The notes under the pieces: generated by a model | Told to the model about the DNA's origin: nothing | What the model saw: the letters and a program-made list of their open reading frames with translations, nothing else | Database searches by the model: none | Origin: an uncultured Muribaculaceae bacterium | Lineage (GTDB): Bacteria > Bacteroidota > Bacteroidia > Bacteroidales > Muribaculaceae | DNA length: 46,575 nt | NCBI GenBank assembly: GCA_910587475.1 | Contig: CAJUMR010000019.1 | Coordinates: 1-46,575 of the forward strand | Direction: 5' to 3' | Position numbers and translations under genes: made by a program | Part shown: piece after piece, positions 32,783 through 42,566 of the stretch | Numbering within the stretch: the first letter of the stretch is position 1 | Layout: each line of letters begins with the position of its first letter

Positions 32783-34153
32783 ATGACTACTGACCATATC
32801 TCAAAAAAACGCATCGTGATACTCGGCGCCGGCGAAAGCGGCACCGGTGCAGCAATTCTCGCAAAAGACCGGTCGTTCGACGTGTTTGTAAGCGACTTCG
32901 GCACAATATCGCCCAAATATAAAGCCATGCTCGACGCCGAAGGCATCGAATGGGAGGAAGGACAGCACTCGCTCGACCGTATACTTGCCGCCGACGAAGT
33001 TGTCAAAAGCCCCGGGATCGCCGACTCCACCCCGGTCATGCAGAAAGTGATCGCTAAAAACATCCCCGTAATAAGCGAAATCGAATTTGCCGGACGATAC
33101 ACCGACGCAAAAATGATATGCATCACCGGCAGCAACGGCAAGACTACAACGACTCTGCTCACCTATCACATTCTCCGCCGCGCAGGTCTCGACGTCGGTC
33201 TCGCAGGCAATGTCGGCAACAGTCTCGCGCTGCAGGTGGCACGCGAGCCCCACGACTACTATGTCATCGAACTCAGTTCGTTTCAGCTCGACAACATGTT
33301 CGATTTCAAAGCCAACATAGCCGTCATCCTCAACATAACCCCCGACCACCTCGACCGCTACGACTACAAGATGCAGAACTATGTCAACGCTAAATTCCGC
33401 ATCCTCCGCAACATGACGCCCACCGACGCGTTCATCTACTGGAAAGACGACCCCGTTGTCAGCGCTCAGTTGAAAAAAATTGCAACAGAAGCGGCCACAT
33501 ACCCGTTCACGGCCAACGACGAAGAACAATGTGCGGCCTACATCAACGCCGAGAACGAACTGATAATCAACACCCCCGCATCATCGCTCTCGATGCCGCG
33601 CGCCGATCTCGCTCTCAACGGCGTTCACAACCTCTATAACTCCATGGCTGCCGGACTATCGGCCTGCCTGCTCAACATCCGCAAGGACGACATTCGCGAA
33701 GCCCTTTCCGACTTCTCCGGAGTCGAACACCGTCTCGAACCCGCTGCGACAATCGACGGAGTCGATTGGATCAACGATTCAAAAGCAACCAACGTCAACT
33801 CATGCTGGTATGCCCTCGATTCGATGACCAAACCGACCGTGCTGATACTCGGAGGTAAAGACAAAGGCAACGACTACTCCGAAATACTGCCGCTTGTCAA
33901 GCAAAAAGTCAAGGCGATTGTTGCCATGGGCAAAGACAATACAAAAATCATCGATTACTTCAAGGATCACGTTGCCGAAATACGCGACACCCACTCTCTC
34001 GACGACGCCGTCGAAGCATGCCGTCAGCTCGCTGCTACCGGCGATGTCGTGCTGCTCTCGCCTTGCTGCGCAAGCTTCGATCTTTTCAAAAGCTACGAAG
34101 ACCGCGGACGTCGCTTCAAAGACGCCGTCAACGCATTGAAACACCAATCATAA
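32783..34153 (+). CDS. murD: UDP-MurNAc-alanine-D-glutamate ligase
   Basis: A 456-aa cytoplasmic Mur ligase joining D-glutamate to UDP-MurNAc-L-alanine. The N-terminal Rossmann-like IVILGAGESGTGAAILAK (11-28) binds UDP-substrate, the ATP loop is GSNGKTT (116-122), and later come ELSSFQLD, the HNLYNSMAA stretch, EHRLEP, NDSKATN and ILGGKDKG, all typical of MurD. Length is in the family range (about 440-460 aa). It lies 29 bases below mraY and 23 above the chosen ftsW start. Confidence 0.96.
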   Translation: MTTDHISKKRIVILGAGESGTGAAILAKDRSFDVFVSDFGTISPKYKAMLDAEGIEWEEGQHSLDRILAADEVVKSPGIADSTPVMQKVIAKNIPVISEIEFAGRYTDAKMICITGSNGKTTTTLLTYHILRRAGLDVGLAGNVGNSLALQVAREPHDYYVIELSSFQLDNMFDFKANIAVILNITPDHLDRYDYKMQNYVNAKFRILRNMTPTDAFIYWKDDPVVSAQLKKIATEAATYPFTANDEEQCAAYINAENELIINTPASSLSMPRADLALNGVHNLYNSMAAGLSACLLNIRKDDIREALSDFSGVEHRLEPAATIDGVDWINDSKATNVNSCWYALDSMTKPTVLILGGKDKGNDYSEILPLVKQKVKAIVAMGKDNTKIIDYFKDHVAEIRDTHSLDDAVEACRQLAATGDVVLLSPCCASFDLFKSYEDRGRRFKDAVNALKHQS

Positions 34154-34176
34154 ACCCTACTCATCACTCTCCAACT

Positions 34177-35532
34177 ATGGAACCTGTTTTCAACATAGAT
34201 GACATAGCCGTCGAAAACAACCGCTCAGCCGGTGAAAGCTCGGCAACCGACGACCTCAACAAAATAAAGCCGAAACTACGCACCGACCAACACATCTGGG
34301 GCATCTACATCTCACTTCTGATCATCTCTGTGATCGAGCTTTTCAGTGCGTCGAGCCAGGAAGTACAGGTCAACGACATCTACGGACCGATCATCCGCCA
34401 CGCTCGCTTTCTCGCAATCGGGCTCGTGCTGATGCTTGTCATCCAACGGTTCCACTTCAAACACATCTACCGTCTGACACCGCTGTATGTCTTCGGCAGT
34501 ATCGTCGCCATGTTGCTGGTGATGGTTGCCGGAGTCAAAGTCAACGGTGCACAGCGCGCACTGCAGTTCGGATCCATCATGATCCTGCCCGCCGAGTTCC
34601 TAAAACTCGCTGCAGCCCTCGGCATAGCATTCATCCTCAGCCGCAACCAGATGCCCGGCAAGCGCGACGTGACGACAAAAGGTGTCGTCCTTAGTGCCGG
34701 GCTCACTCTCGTCTGCGCCGGACTTCTGTTCTCCCACGGCCTGACCAACACCCTGCTGATCATCGCCATAAGCATGTCGATGATGCTTATCGGCGGCGTG
34801 AGCCTCAAAAAATTCGGAATCGTGTGCGCCGTCTACTTTCTTCTTGGAGGCCTTGCCATGGGCTACAAGATCATGCAGAACAAAGACGCCGCTCCGACAA
34901 GCGAAGCCATAGAGATCGCCCAGCTCAACAAAGAGGAAGTCGGCGCAAGCGCCGGCAACCGTTCGTCGACATGGGTTGCACGTCTGGAGCGACATTTCAG
35001 GCTCAACAAGGCAGGCGACAAGATCGACGACACCAACAAGCAGGAGCAATTGAGCTACATAGCCCAGGCCCACGGCGGAGTGTTCGGGGTCGGACCGGGC
35101 AACTCTCGCGAAAATGCCCGTCTGCCACTCGCTTTCTCCGACTACATATATGCCATTGTCATCGAAGAACTCGGACTCGTCACCGGCATATTCATCCTCC
35201 TCTGCTACCTCTGGCTGCTCGCGCGAGCCGGCCGCGTAGCCACCAAGTGCAAACAGACGTTCCCATGTCTGCTCGTGATAGGCTGTGCCATCTACATTGT
35301 CTATCAAGCCCTTTTCCATATGGCCATCGTCACTGGAGTATTCCCCGTGTCAGGCCAGCCACTTCCGTTGATCTCCAAAGGCGGCACATCTGTCATCGTA
35401 ACATCGATGGCGCTCGGTATAATGCTGTCGACAAGCCGTCACGCAGCATTCAAGGGCGACAAAGAAGCCATCAGACAAGAACTCAATGCTTTGCCGGCAA
35501 GCATCCACAGCGACAACCCCTCACAGCTATGA
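34177..35532 (+). CDS. ftsW: Septal glycosyltransferase FtsW (SEDS family)
   Basis: A 451-aa polytopic SEDS protein that polymerises lipid II at the septum together with FtsI. After a polar N-terminus of about 45 residues come about 10 membrane segments. Family marks are the GGVFGVGPGNSRENARLPLAFSDYIYAIVIEELG loop, SGQPLPLISKGGTS and a closing hydrophobic segment. I chose the ATG at 34177 (MEPVFNIDD); the longer frame start at 34018 lies inside murD and encodes an arginine-rich stretch unlike FtsW. The stop codon TGA overlaps the murG ATG. Confidence 0.95.
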   Translation: MEPVFNIDDIAVENNRSAGESSATDDLNKIKPKLRTDQHIWGIYISLLIISVIELFSASSQEVQVNDIYGPIIRHARFLAIGLVLMLVIQRFHFKHIYRLTPLYVFGSIVAMLLVMVAGVKVNGAQRALQFGSIMILPAEFLKLAAALGIAFILSRNQMPGKRDVTTKGVVLSAGLTLVCAGLLFSHGLTNTLLIIAISMSMMLIGGVSLKKFGIVCAVYFLLGGLAMGYKIMQNKDAAPTSEAIEIAQLNKEEVGASAGNRSSTWVARLERHFRLNKAGDKIDDTNKQEQLSYIAQAHGGVFGVGPGNSRENARLPLAFSDYIYAIVIEELGLVTGIFILLCYLWLLARAGRVATKCKQTFPCLLVIGCAIYIVYQALFHMAIVTGVFPVSGQPLPLISKGGTSVIVTSMALGIMLSTSRHAAFKGDKEAIRQELNALPASIHSDNPSQL

Positions 35533-36674
35533 CCCTTATGAAACATAACACTTCAGATAACACAACGAACCCTGTCAGACGCGTCATCATCAGCGGTGGC
35601 GGCACTGGTGGACACATTTTCCCCGCAGTGTCAATCGCCAACGCCCTGCGGCGGCGATTCCCCGGTGTCGAAATCCTTTTCGTCGGTGCAGAAAACCGCA
35701 TGGAGATGGAGCGGGTGCCGGCGGCCGGATACCCGATCGAAGGACTGACAATCTGCGGCTTCGACCGCAAGAACATATTCAAAAACATTTCGGTGCTCAT
35801 CAAGCTTCGGAAAGCCATGGCCAAAGCAAGGTCGATCATCCGCGACTTCAAGCCGCAGATCGCCGTCGGAGTCGGAGGATATGCATCAGGCCCAACTCTC
35901 AAAGCCGCTCAGAAACTCGGCGTGCCGACATTGATCCAGGAACAGAACTCCTATGCCGGCGTGACAAACAAGCTTCTTGCTCAGAAAGCCGGACGCATAT
36001 GCGTAGCCTACGACAACATGGATCGCTTTTTCCCCCGGCAATCGATCGTGATGACAGGCAATCCGGTGCGCAAAAATCTGCTCGATGTCACCATGACTCA
36101 GGCAGAAGCAAAAGCCGCACTGGGCTTCGCAAGCGACAAGCCGCTGGTGCTTGTGGTCGGCGGCAGTCTCGGTGCACGCACTGTCAACGAAAGCATCGCC
36201 GCATGCATCTCCAGGTTGACAGCCGACGGCATACAGGTGATGTGGCAGACCGGCAAGAGCTTCGCATCATCAGAAGCTGTCGCTGAAGCCGCAGCGCTCG
36301 AAGGTGTCAGGACCATGACATTCATCTCCGACATGGACATCGCCTACCGCGCAGCCGACCTTGTAGTGTCGAGAGCCGGTGCGGGCAGCATCAGCGAACT
36401 GCAGCTCCTCGGCAAAGCGACAATACTCGTGCCGTCGCCTAATGTTGCCGAAGACCATCAGCGTAAAAACGCGATGGCACTCGTCGAGCGAGGGGCTGCC
36501 ATCATGATCCCCGACGACAGGTGCCGCGAAGAGCTCTACGACCGTATAAGCTCGCTGATCGCCGACCCTGAACAACGCAAAACATTGTCCGACAATATAT
36601 CGGCAATGGCTCTCCGCGACAGCGACGAAAAGATCGTCGACGCTATTGTAGAATTAATCAACCAATCCAAATGA
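35529..36674 (+). CDS. murG: UDP-GlcNAc:lipid I GlcNAc transferase MurG
   Basis: A 381-aa peripheral membrane glycosyltransferase turning lipid I into lipid II. The N-terminal IISGGGTGGHIFPA loop holds the GGTGGH lipid I/UDP site, followed by VGVGGYASGP, LIQEQNSYAGVTNK, VVGGSLGARTVNE and the UDP-GlcNAc site RAGAGSISELQLLGK. The start ATG at 35529 overlaps the ftsW stop as ATGA, the reason for preferring it to the ATG three codons on (MKHNTSDN). The murG stop likewise overlaps the murC start. Frame continues upstream into ftsW, but that part is not MurG. Confidence 0.95.
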   Translation: MTLMKHNTSDNTTNPVRRVIISGGGTGGHIFPAVSIANALRRRFPGVEILFVGAENRMEMERVPAAGYPIEGLTICGFDRKNIFKNISVLIKLRKAMAKARSIIRDFKPQIAVGVGGYASGPTLKAAQKLGVPTLIQEQNSYAGVTNKLLAQKAGRICVAYDNMDRFFPRQSIVMTGNPVRKNLLDVTMTQAEAKAALGFASDKPLVLVVGGSLGARTVNESIAACISRLTADGIQVMWQTGKSFASSEAVAEAAALEGVRTMTFISDMDIAYRAADLVVSRAGAGSISELQLLGKATILVPSPNVAEDHQRKNAMALVERGAAIMIPDDRCREELYDRISSLIADPEQRKTLSDNISAMALRDSDEKIVDAIVELINQSK

Positions 36675-38047
36675 AAAAAATATACTTTGTCGGCGCAGGA
36701 GGCATCGGCATGGCCGCACTCGAGCGCTATTATCTCTCACAGGGCTACAAAGTGGCCGGCTACGACCGCACACCATCCAAACTGACAGCTGCGCTCCAAG
36801 ACGAAGGCGTGACGATTTCGTTCGACGACTCGATGGACGCAGTTCCCGTAGAATTCCGCGATCCGCTGACGACAGAAGTCGTCTACACCCCGGCCATACC
36901 TTCAGACAACATCCCTCTGTCGTTCTTCCGCGACAATGGGTTCAGCTTATTAAAACGAGCCGCTGTGCTGGGCAACATCACCCGCGCATCTAAAGGCATA
37001 TGCTTCGCCGGAACCCACGGCAAAACAACAACTTCGTCGATGGCCGCACACATCCTCCACTGCGGGCCGACCGGATGCAACGCTTTCCTCGGGGGCATAC
37101 TGCGCAACTACGGCAGCAACCTGCTGCTCCAGCCTCAATCGCCCTACTCGGTGATCGAAGCCGACGAGTACGACCGATCGTTCCACCATCTGGCGCCCTA
37201 CGTTGCGGTCATCACAGCTACTGACCCCGACCATCTCGACATCTACGGCACAGAAGAAGCTTATCTGGAAAGTTTCGCCCACTTCACCGAGCTGATCAAG
37301 CCCGGCGGCAAACTGCTTGTACATACAGGTCTCAAGCTCATTCCGCGGCAACCCGACTCAGTGAACCTCTACACTTATTCCCGCGACCGGGGTGACTTCC
37401 ACGCCGAAAACATCCGTCGCGGCAACGGATCGATCACGTTTGACTTCATCTATCCCGGAGGAGCGATACGCGACATCGAACTTGGAGTGCCCGTAGAGAT
37501 CAACATCGACAATGCAGTCGCCGCTCTCGCTGCGGTCTGGCTCACAGGCGATCTCGATGCCGACTCGGCCCGACAGGCTATGGCGTCGTTCATGGGACCG
37601 GAGCGACGTTTCCAGTTCCACCTCAAAGAAAAAGGTGCCGACGGACGCGCCATCATCGACGACTATGCCCATCACCCCGACGAATTAAAACAGAGCATTG
37701 CATCGGTCAAAGCCCTCTATCCCGACCGAAAACTGACTGTGGCATTCCAGCCCCACCTCTACTCGCGCACACGCGACTTCGCCCCACAATTTGCCGAAGC
37801 TCTGTCGTCCGCCGACTCTGTCATCCTGCTCGACATTTACCCCGCTCGCGAACTCCCGATCGAAGGTGTCACATCATCAATCATATTCGACAGGATAAAA
37901 TGCGATGATAAGGTCATGATTTCTAAGGAAGACTTTGTAAAAACAGTAAAAAATCGTAACTTTGAAATCCTGTTGACAGCAGGCGCCGGCGACATAAACC
38001 TTTTCCTTCCGAAGCTCTGCGACGAGCTTCCCGACAGAAAAGCCTGA
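36671..38047 (+). CDS. murC: UDP-MurNAc-L-alanine ligase
   Basis: A 458-aa cytoplasmic Mur ligase attaching L-alanine to UDP-MurNAc, the first stem-peptide step. It opens with YFVGAGGIGMAALERYY (5-21), has the ATP loop GTHGKTT (114-120), then IEADEYDRSFHHL, TDPDHLDIYG and the C-terminal DDYAHHPDELK and FQPHLYSRTRDF stretches characteristic of MurC. Its start ATG overlaps the murG stop by 4 bases, indicating translational coupling. Confidence 0.95.
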   Translation: MKKIYFVGAGGIGMAALERYYLSQGYKVAGYDRTPSKLTAALQDEGVTISFDDSMDAVPVEFRDPLTTEVVYTPAIPSDNIPLSFFRDNGFSLLKRAAVLGNITRASKGICFAGTHGKTTTSSMAAHILHCGPTGCNAFLGGILRNYGSNLLLQPQSPYSVIEADEYDRSFHHLAPYVAVITATDPDHLDIYGTEEAYLESFAHFTELIKPGGKLLVHTGLKLIPRQPDSVNLYTYSRDRGDFHAENIRRGNGSITFDFIYPGGAIRDIELGVPVEINIDNAVAALAAVWLTGDLDADSARQAMASFMGPERRFQFHLKEKGADGRAIIDDYAHHPDELKQSIASVKALYPDRKLTVAFQPHLYSRTRDFAPQFAEALSSADSVILLDIYPARELPIEGVTSSIIFDRIKCDDKVMISKEDFVKTVKNRNFEILLTAGAGDINLFLPKLCDELPDRKA

Positions 38048-38077
38048 CATGTCGCCCTGCATCATTTGAAAACGATT

Positions 38078-38953
38078 ATGGAGAAAGATACAATCATTAA
38101 AATCGCCTTGACAACGGTCCTCGCCGTCTATCTTGTCTTTGCCCTCGCGTTGACAGGTACCGCCGAGCGTGCCGACCGCTTCTCAGGAGTCAGCATCAAC
38201 GTCGTTGACTCTATCGGCAGCGGATTTGTGTCTGACGACGATGTCGCCAGAGAGTGCGGCGACATCTACTCCCTGATTGCCTCTGTCTCAAGATCTGAAA
38301 TCGACATCGACGAACTCGAACACCGCATACTCGACATGCCCGTGGTCGAATGCGCCAACGTTGCCTCGCTCTGCGACGGATCGCTGAAGATCGACGTAAG
38401 CCCGATGGTGCCCGTCGCTCGTGTATTCGACCCGTCGGGACAATCCTACTACATCAATGCTTCAGGCAAAAGGGTCGTCGCAAACGCGCGATACCATGTC
38501 GACGTGCCGGTCGTAATCGGCAACTTCGACTCTGCGCGCATCAGGGCCGAGCAACTCCTGCCAATGCTCTCCCACATCGCTGCCGACCCTACACTCAACG
38601 CTCTCGTCTCGACCGTCACTATCTCCGACCGGGGCGACATCATCATCGTGCCGGTCATCAGAGGTCAGGTCGTAAACTTCGGCGACACCGGCAGCGTCAA
38701 AGACAAATTTGACAGACTCAAGACTTTCTACCGCAAAGTCATGCCGGTCAAAGGCTGGAACGCCTACGACACCATATCGGTCAAATGGGCGGGGCAAGTC
38801 GTGGCATCGCGACGGGAAAAAAGCCTCGGACGCATGACGCTGAAGACCGAAGAGTCGGAATTCGACTTTATCGACGACCTCGCAACAATGACTCCCGACG
38901 CCGACGGCTTTGTCGACGAAGACTCAATACCGAATACGAAAAACAATTCTTAA
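38078..38953 (+). CDS. ftsQ: FtsQ-like divisome protein
   Basis: A 291-aa single-pass inner-membrane protein: a short cytoplasmic head, membrane helix about 6-25 (IIKIALTTVLAVYLVFALAL) and a periplasmic POTRA-like region beginning SGVSINVVDSIGSGFVSDDDV. Sequence conservation is low; the call rests on topology, size and position between murC and ftsA. I chose the ATG at 38078 (MEKDTIIK); a TTG four codons upstream would also be in frame. The C-terminal 35 residues are acidic and probably disordered. Confidence 0.85.
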   Translation: MEKDTIIKIALTTVLAVYLVFALALTGTAERADRFSGVSINVVDSIGSGFVSDDDVARECGDIYSLIASVSRSEIDIDELEHRILDMPVVECANVASLCDGSLKIDVSPMVPVARVFDPSGQSYYINASGKRVVANARYHVDVPVVIGNFDSARIRAEQLLPMLSHIAADPTLNALVSTVTISDRGDIIIVPVIRGQVVNFGDTGSVKDKFDRLKTFYRKVMPVKGWNAYDTISVKWAGQVVASRREKSLGRMTLKTEESEFDFIDDLATMTPDADGFVDEDSIPNTKNNS

Positions 38954-38991
38954 ACTCAATCCGATAACATCCAAACAACACTAAAGCCAGC

Positions 38992-40458
38992 ATGGACACC
39001 AGATATATAGTCGCACTCGAAATCGGAAGCTCGAAAATCAAAGGCCTCGCAGCTGCAGTCAGCGATCTTGGCGACATTCAAGTAATCGCCATCGAAGAAA
39101 TCCGCGTCAACAACTGCGTACGCTATGGCAAGATACAGAATGTTCAGGAAGTTTCGGCCCACGTCAACGACATAATCCGAAAGCTCGAGAACCATCCGCG
39201 CATCGCACCGCGCAAAGTCACAGGCATATTCGTATCACTCGGCGGACGTTCGCTGTCGACCGTAACAGCTCAGGCCCAGGCTAAGTTCCCGAACGCGGTC
39301 GAAATATCAGCCGAGACCATCGACAGGCTGAAGCGCGACGCTTCCTTCGGACTTGTCACCGACAAATCCAACCTCGACATGCTGCCCCATGCCTACTATG
39401 TCGACAATTCCGAAGTGAAAAATATCGTCGGTACTGTCGGCACTCACATTCGCGCTGAATTCTCAGCAATCGTAATTTCTCCGGTCCTGCGCCGCAACCT
39501 CGACCTTCTGAAATTCGAAGGCCGAGCCCTCGACAGGCACTATGTTGTAAGACCGACCGCGATCGCTGACCTCGTGCTGTCGGCATCGGAGAAACAACTC
39601 GGATGCGCTCTCGTCGATTGCGGAGCCGAAACCACCACCATCACCGTCTACAAAGACGACGTGCTGCAATCGATTGTAACGCTTCCTATCGGATCTCGCA
39701 ACATCACCCGCGACCTCATGGTCGGGCTCAGCATGACCGAAGAAAGCGCCGAAATGGCCAAGGCAAGAAGCGGATCAGCCATCCCGACCGACTCTTCGAC
39801 ATCTTCTGACGTCGAAGTCAACAACTACATCACTGCACGCGCCGGAGAGATCGTCGCAAACATCCTCCATCAGCTCGACATCGCAGGCTACAAAGCCCAG
39901 TCTCTGCCGGCAGGCATCGTCCTCACTGGCGGCGGCGCCCGTCTGCGCAACTTCGACAGACTCATCGAAGCTCAGTCGAAAATGCCCGTAAGAATGGCTG
40001 CTGTCGACAGCTCGCTGCAATTCAAAGGCAACAACCTCGACCGCAACGCCAACATCGAACTGCTCGCACTCGCGAAATATGCCGCCGAAAAATCTTCGGC
40101 CGACTGTCTCACTACTGCTCCCGACGCCTCAGAAATGGCACAAACGCAGACCGACGACAGATTTTATGACGACACGACTGAACCGGCATATCACAACACC
40201 GTCAGAAGAAGAACCCCCGTTAACGACGACACTCTTCTCGAAGACGACGATGACGACATCAACGACGGACAGCCATCGACCGTGAGAGTAAAGCCGCGCA
40301 AACATGTCGATCCCGACGAATTCAATGACGACTTCGACGACGATTCGTCGTCACATTCAAGGTCTCGCACCATCATCAGTAAATTCAAATCGAAACTCGC
40401 CGGCTTCTGGACCGACTCTCACGAAGACGAAGACGACCTCGATGCCCCGGCCAACTAA
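38992..40458 (+). CDS. ftsA: Cell division protein FtsA
   Basis: A 488-aa actin-like ATPase tethering FtsZ to the membrane. The phosphate-1 stretch is IVALEIGSSKIKGLAAAV, then the 1C domain (GIFVSLGGRSLSTVTAQAQA), phosphate-2 ALVDCGAETTTITVY and the adenosine site GIVLTGGGARLRNFDRL. After the fold (about residue 375) comes a roughly 80-residue disordered, very acidic linker (LLEDDDDDIND, DEFNDDFDDD), then an amphipathic helix (RTIISKFKSKLAGFW, near 457-471) that should be the membrane anchor, followed unusually by an acidic tail of about 17 residues. ftsZ starts 42 bases downstream. Confidence 0.96.
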   Translation: MDTRYIVALEIGSSKIKGLAAAVSDLGDIQVIAIEEIRVNNCVRYGKIQNVQEVSAHVNDIIRKLENHPRIAPRKVTGIFVSLGGRSLSTVTAQAQAKFPNAVEISAETIDRLKRDASFGLVTDKSNLDMLPHAYYVDNSEVKNIVGTVGTHIRAEFSAIVISPVLRRNLDLLKFEGRALDRHYVVRPTAIADLVLSASEKQLGCALVDCGAETTTITVYKDDVLQSIVTLPIGSRNITRDLMVGLSMTEESAEMAKARSGSAIPTDSSTSSDVEVNNYITARAGEIVANILHQLDIAGYKAQSLPAGIVLTGGGARLRNFDRLIEAQSKMPVRMAAVDSSLQFKGNNLDRNANIELLALAKYAAEKSSADCLTTAPDASEMAQTQTDDRFYDDTTEPAYHNTVRRRTPVNDDTLLEDDDDDINDGQPSTVRVKPRKHVDPDEFNDDFDDDSSSHSRSRTIISKFKSKLAGFWTDSHEDEDDLDAPAN

Positions 40459-40500
40459 TCAACGACTTCTCCCTTACCTATCATACATACACTTACTACA

Positions 40501-41850
40501 ATGAGCGAAGAATCAGATTTCCAATACCTCGACAAATATAAAGAGCCGGCAGATGCACCTGACCGCATCATGGTGCTTGGTGTCGGTGGAGGAGGCAACA
40601 ACGCCGTAAACCACATGTACACCGAAGCTAAGATCCATGGTGTATCGTTTGTCGTCGTCAACACCGACGACATGGCGCTCAAAACATCGCCCGTCCCCAA
40701 AAAACTGCTCATCGGACCAAACACAACCAAAGGCCGAGGAGCCGGCAACAAACCCGAGAAAGCCCGGGAAGCTGCTGAAGAGAGTGCAGCCGAGATTGCC
40801 AAACTGTTCACGCCGGAGATCGACATGGTATTTATCACGGCGGGCATGGGCGGAGGCACCGGCACTGGCGCCGGACCTGTCGTGGCACGCATCGCCCGAG
40901 AGCGCGGACTTCTGACCATCGGCATCGTCACTATACCCTTCCGCTTCGAAGGCATGAGGAAGATCACAAAAGCGATCGCCGGTGCCGACGAAATGGGCCG
41001 CTATGTCGATGCGCTGCTCGTCATCAACAACGAACGCCTTTCCGAAATATACCCCGACCTCGAATTTGACTTCGCATTTGCAAAGGCCGACGACACCCTC
41101 TCGATTGCCGCACAGAGCATCTCTGAGATCGTCACAAACCCGGGTAAGATCAACCTCGACATGAACGACGTCGACACCACCCTCCGCGACGGTGGCACTG
41201 CGCTTATATCAATCGGCTACGGCGAAGGTGAGAACCGCGTCACTGCCGCGATCGAAGACGCCCTCCACTCGCCGCTGCTCAAGAACACCGACGTATTCTC
41301 GAGCAAGCGACTGCTGTTCAACCTCTGCTACTCCCGCAAATCTCAGATGCCGTTCAAAGCCCAGGAATCACAGCAGATCGACGACTTCGTGTCGAAAATC
41401 GACGAGGATGTAGACGTTATTTGGGGTATCACCTACGACGACACTCTCGGCGACAAAGTCAAGTTTACAATCCTGGCTGCCGGATTTGACGTCACGGTCC
41501 GCGAAGGCAAAACAGCAGCCGACACTATCCAGATTTCCGGCCCCGCTGCTAAAGGCGATGACGACCCCATCAATATCGACCGCATACGCGACTTCTACGG
41601 CGACGAAAAAGTCGACGAAATGCAGCGTCAGCGCGACGTAATGAACTACATGCTTCTCGAACCCGACCAGCTCGACAACGACGAAGCCATCGACGCTTTC
41701 GAAAAAGCGCCGGCATTCAACCGCAAAAAGAAATCATCGGCTTCGCCTGTCACACGACAGCCCCAGGACGCGGCTAAGAAAAGCGACGCTCCGGCCAACG
41801 AACCCTCAGCCGGCACAATCGAAATCGAATTCAGCGACGATGACTTTTAA
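40501..41850 (+). CDS. ftsZ: Cell division protein FtsZ
   Basis: A 449-aa tubulin-like GTPase forming the Z ring. GTP-binding parts are GVGGGGNNAVNHM near 25-37 and the tubulin signature GGGTGTGAGPVVA; the T7-loop region NVDL/INLDMNDVDTTL follows. A variable linker leads to DAFEKAPAFNRKKK, which looks like the conserved C-terminal peptide that binds FtsA, but here about 40 residues precede the true C-terminus (ending IEIEFSDDDF). Last gene of the dcw cluster; the sirtuin gene follows after 9 bases. Confidence 0.97.
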   Translation: MSEESDFQYLDKYKEPADAPDRIMVLGVGGGGNNAVNHMYTEAKIHGVSFVVVNTDDMALKTSPVPKKLLIGPNTTKGRGAGNKPEKAREAAEESAAEIAKLFTPEIDMVFITAGMGGGTGTGAGPVVARIARERGLLTIGIVTIPFRFEGMRKITKAIAGADEMGRYVDALLVINNERLSEIYPDLEFDFAFAKADDTLSIAAQSISEIVTNPGKINLDMNDVDTTLRDGGTALISIGYGEGENRVTAAIEDALHSPLLKNTDVFSSKRLLFNLCYSRKSQMPFKAQESQQIDDFVSKIDEDVDVIWGITYDDTLGDKVKFTILAAGFDVTVREGKTAADTIQISGPAAKGDDDPINIDRIRDFYGDEKVDEMQRQRDVMNYMLLEPDQLDNDEAIDAFEKAPAFNRKKKSSASPVTRQPQDAAKKSDAPANEPSAGTIEIEFSDDDF

Positions 41851-41859
41851 GAGATTATT

Positions 41860-42534
41860 ATGAAACGACTCGTCATTTCGACAGGCGCGGGCATGAGCGC
41901 CGAAAGCGGCATATCGACATTCCGCGATGCCGGAGGTCTCTGGGAAAACTATCCGGTCATGGATGTATGCAGCGCCGACGGTTTCGTCAGAAACCCGGAG
42001 CTCGTGCATCAGTTCTACAACCAGCGCCGCAAACAGCTGATCGCATGCAGCCCCAACGACGGACACCGGGCTCTCGCAGAGCTCGAAAGCCGGTTTGAAG
42101 TGATGATAATCACTCAGAACGTCGACGACCTCCACGAACGGGCCGGAAGCTCATCGGTTCTCCACCTCCACGGCGAACTGATGAAAGTCCGCGCAATCGA
42201 CGACGATTCGCGGGTATTCACACTCAAGCCCGACAATTGCGCGACGACTCCCGACACCATCATCGACAATCACCATGTCCGTCCCCACATCGTGTTCTTT
42301 CAGGAAGCCGTCCCCAACTTCGAACCGGCTACAGAAATCGTCAGATCGGCCGACATATTCGTCATCATCGGGACAAGTCTGGTCGTCTACCCGGCAGCCG
42401 CATTGCTCCACTACGTCAGAAAAGGAGTTCCGGTCTACTATATCGACCCCAATCCGGCAGAAGTGCCCGAAGGAGTCACCGTCATCAGAGCCACTGCCAC
42501 CGAGGGCATCAGACAACTGGCCAAGATGATCTGA
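41860..42534 (+). CDS. cobB: NAD-dependent deacylase (sirtuin, CobB-like)
   Basis: A 224-aa sirtuin removing acyl groups from lysine with NAD. NAD motif STGAGMSAESGI (7-18), QNVDDLHERAG (86-96) and catalytic H104 in LHLHGEL are intact, as is GTSLVVYPAA. The residues Y53 and R56 (FYNQRR) match the Y-x-x-R pair that favours succinyl and malonyl substrates in SIRT5 and E. coli CobB. The four zinc cysteines normally lying between H104 and RPHIVFF are absent; only C127 is there. It starts 9 bases after ftsZ and is probably co-transcribed with it. Confidence 0.92.
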   Translation: MKRLVISTGAGMSAESGISTFRDAGGLWENYPVMDVCSADGFVRNPELVHQFYNQRRKQLIACSPNDGHRALAELESRFEVMIITQNVDDLHERAGSSSVLHLHGELMKVRAIDDDSRVFTLKPDNCATTPDTIIDNHHVRPHIVFFQEAVPNFEPATEIVRSADIFVIIGTSLVVYPAAALLHYVRKGVPVYYIDPNPAEVPEGVTVIRATATEGIRQLAKMI

Positions 42535-42566
42535 CATTCAACCCCAAACCAATCAAACCCCACATT

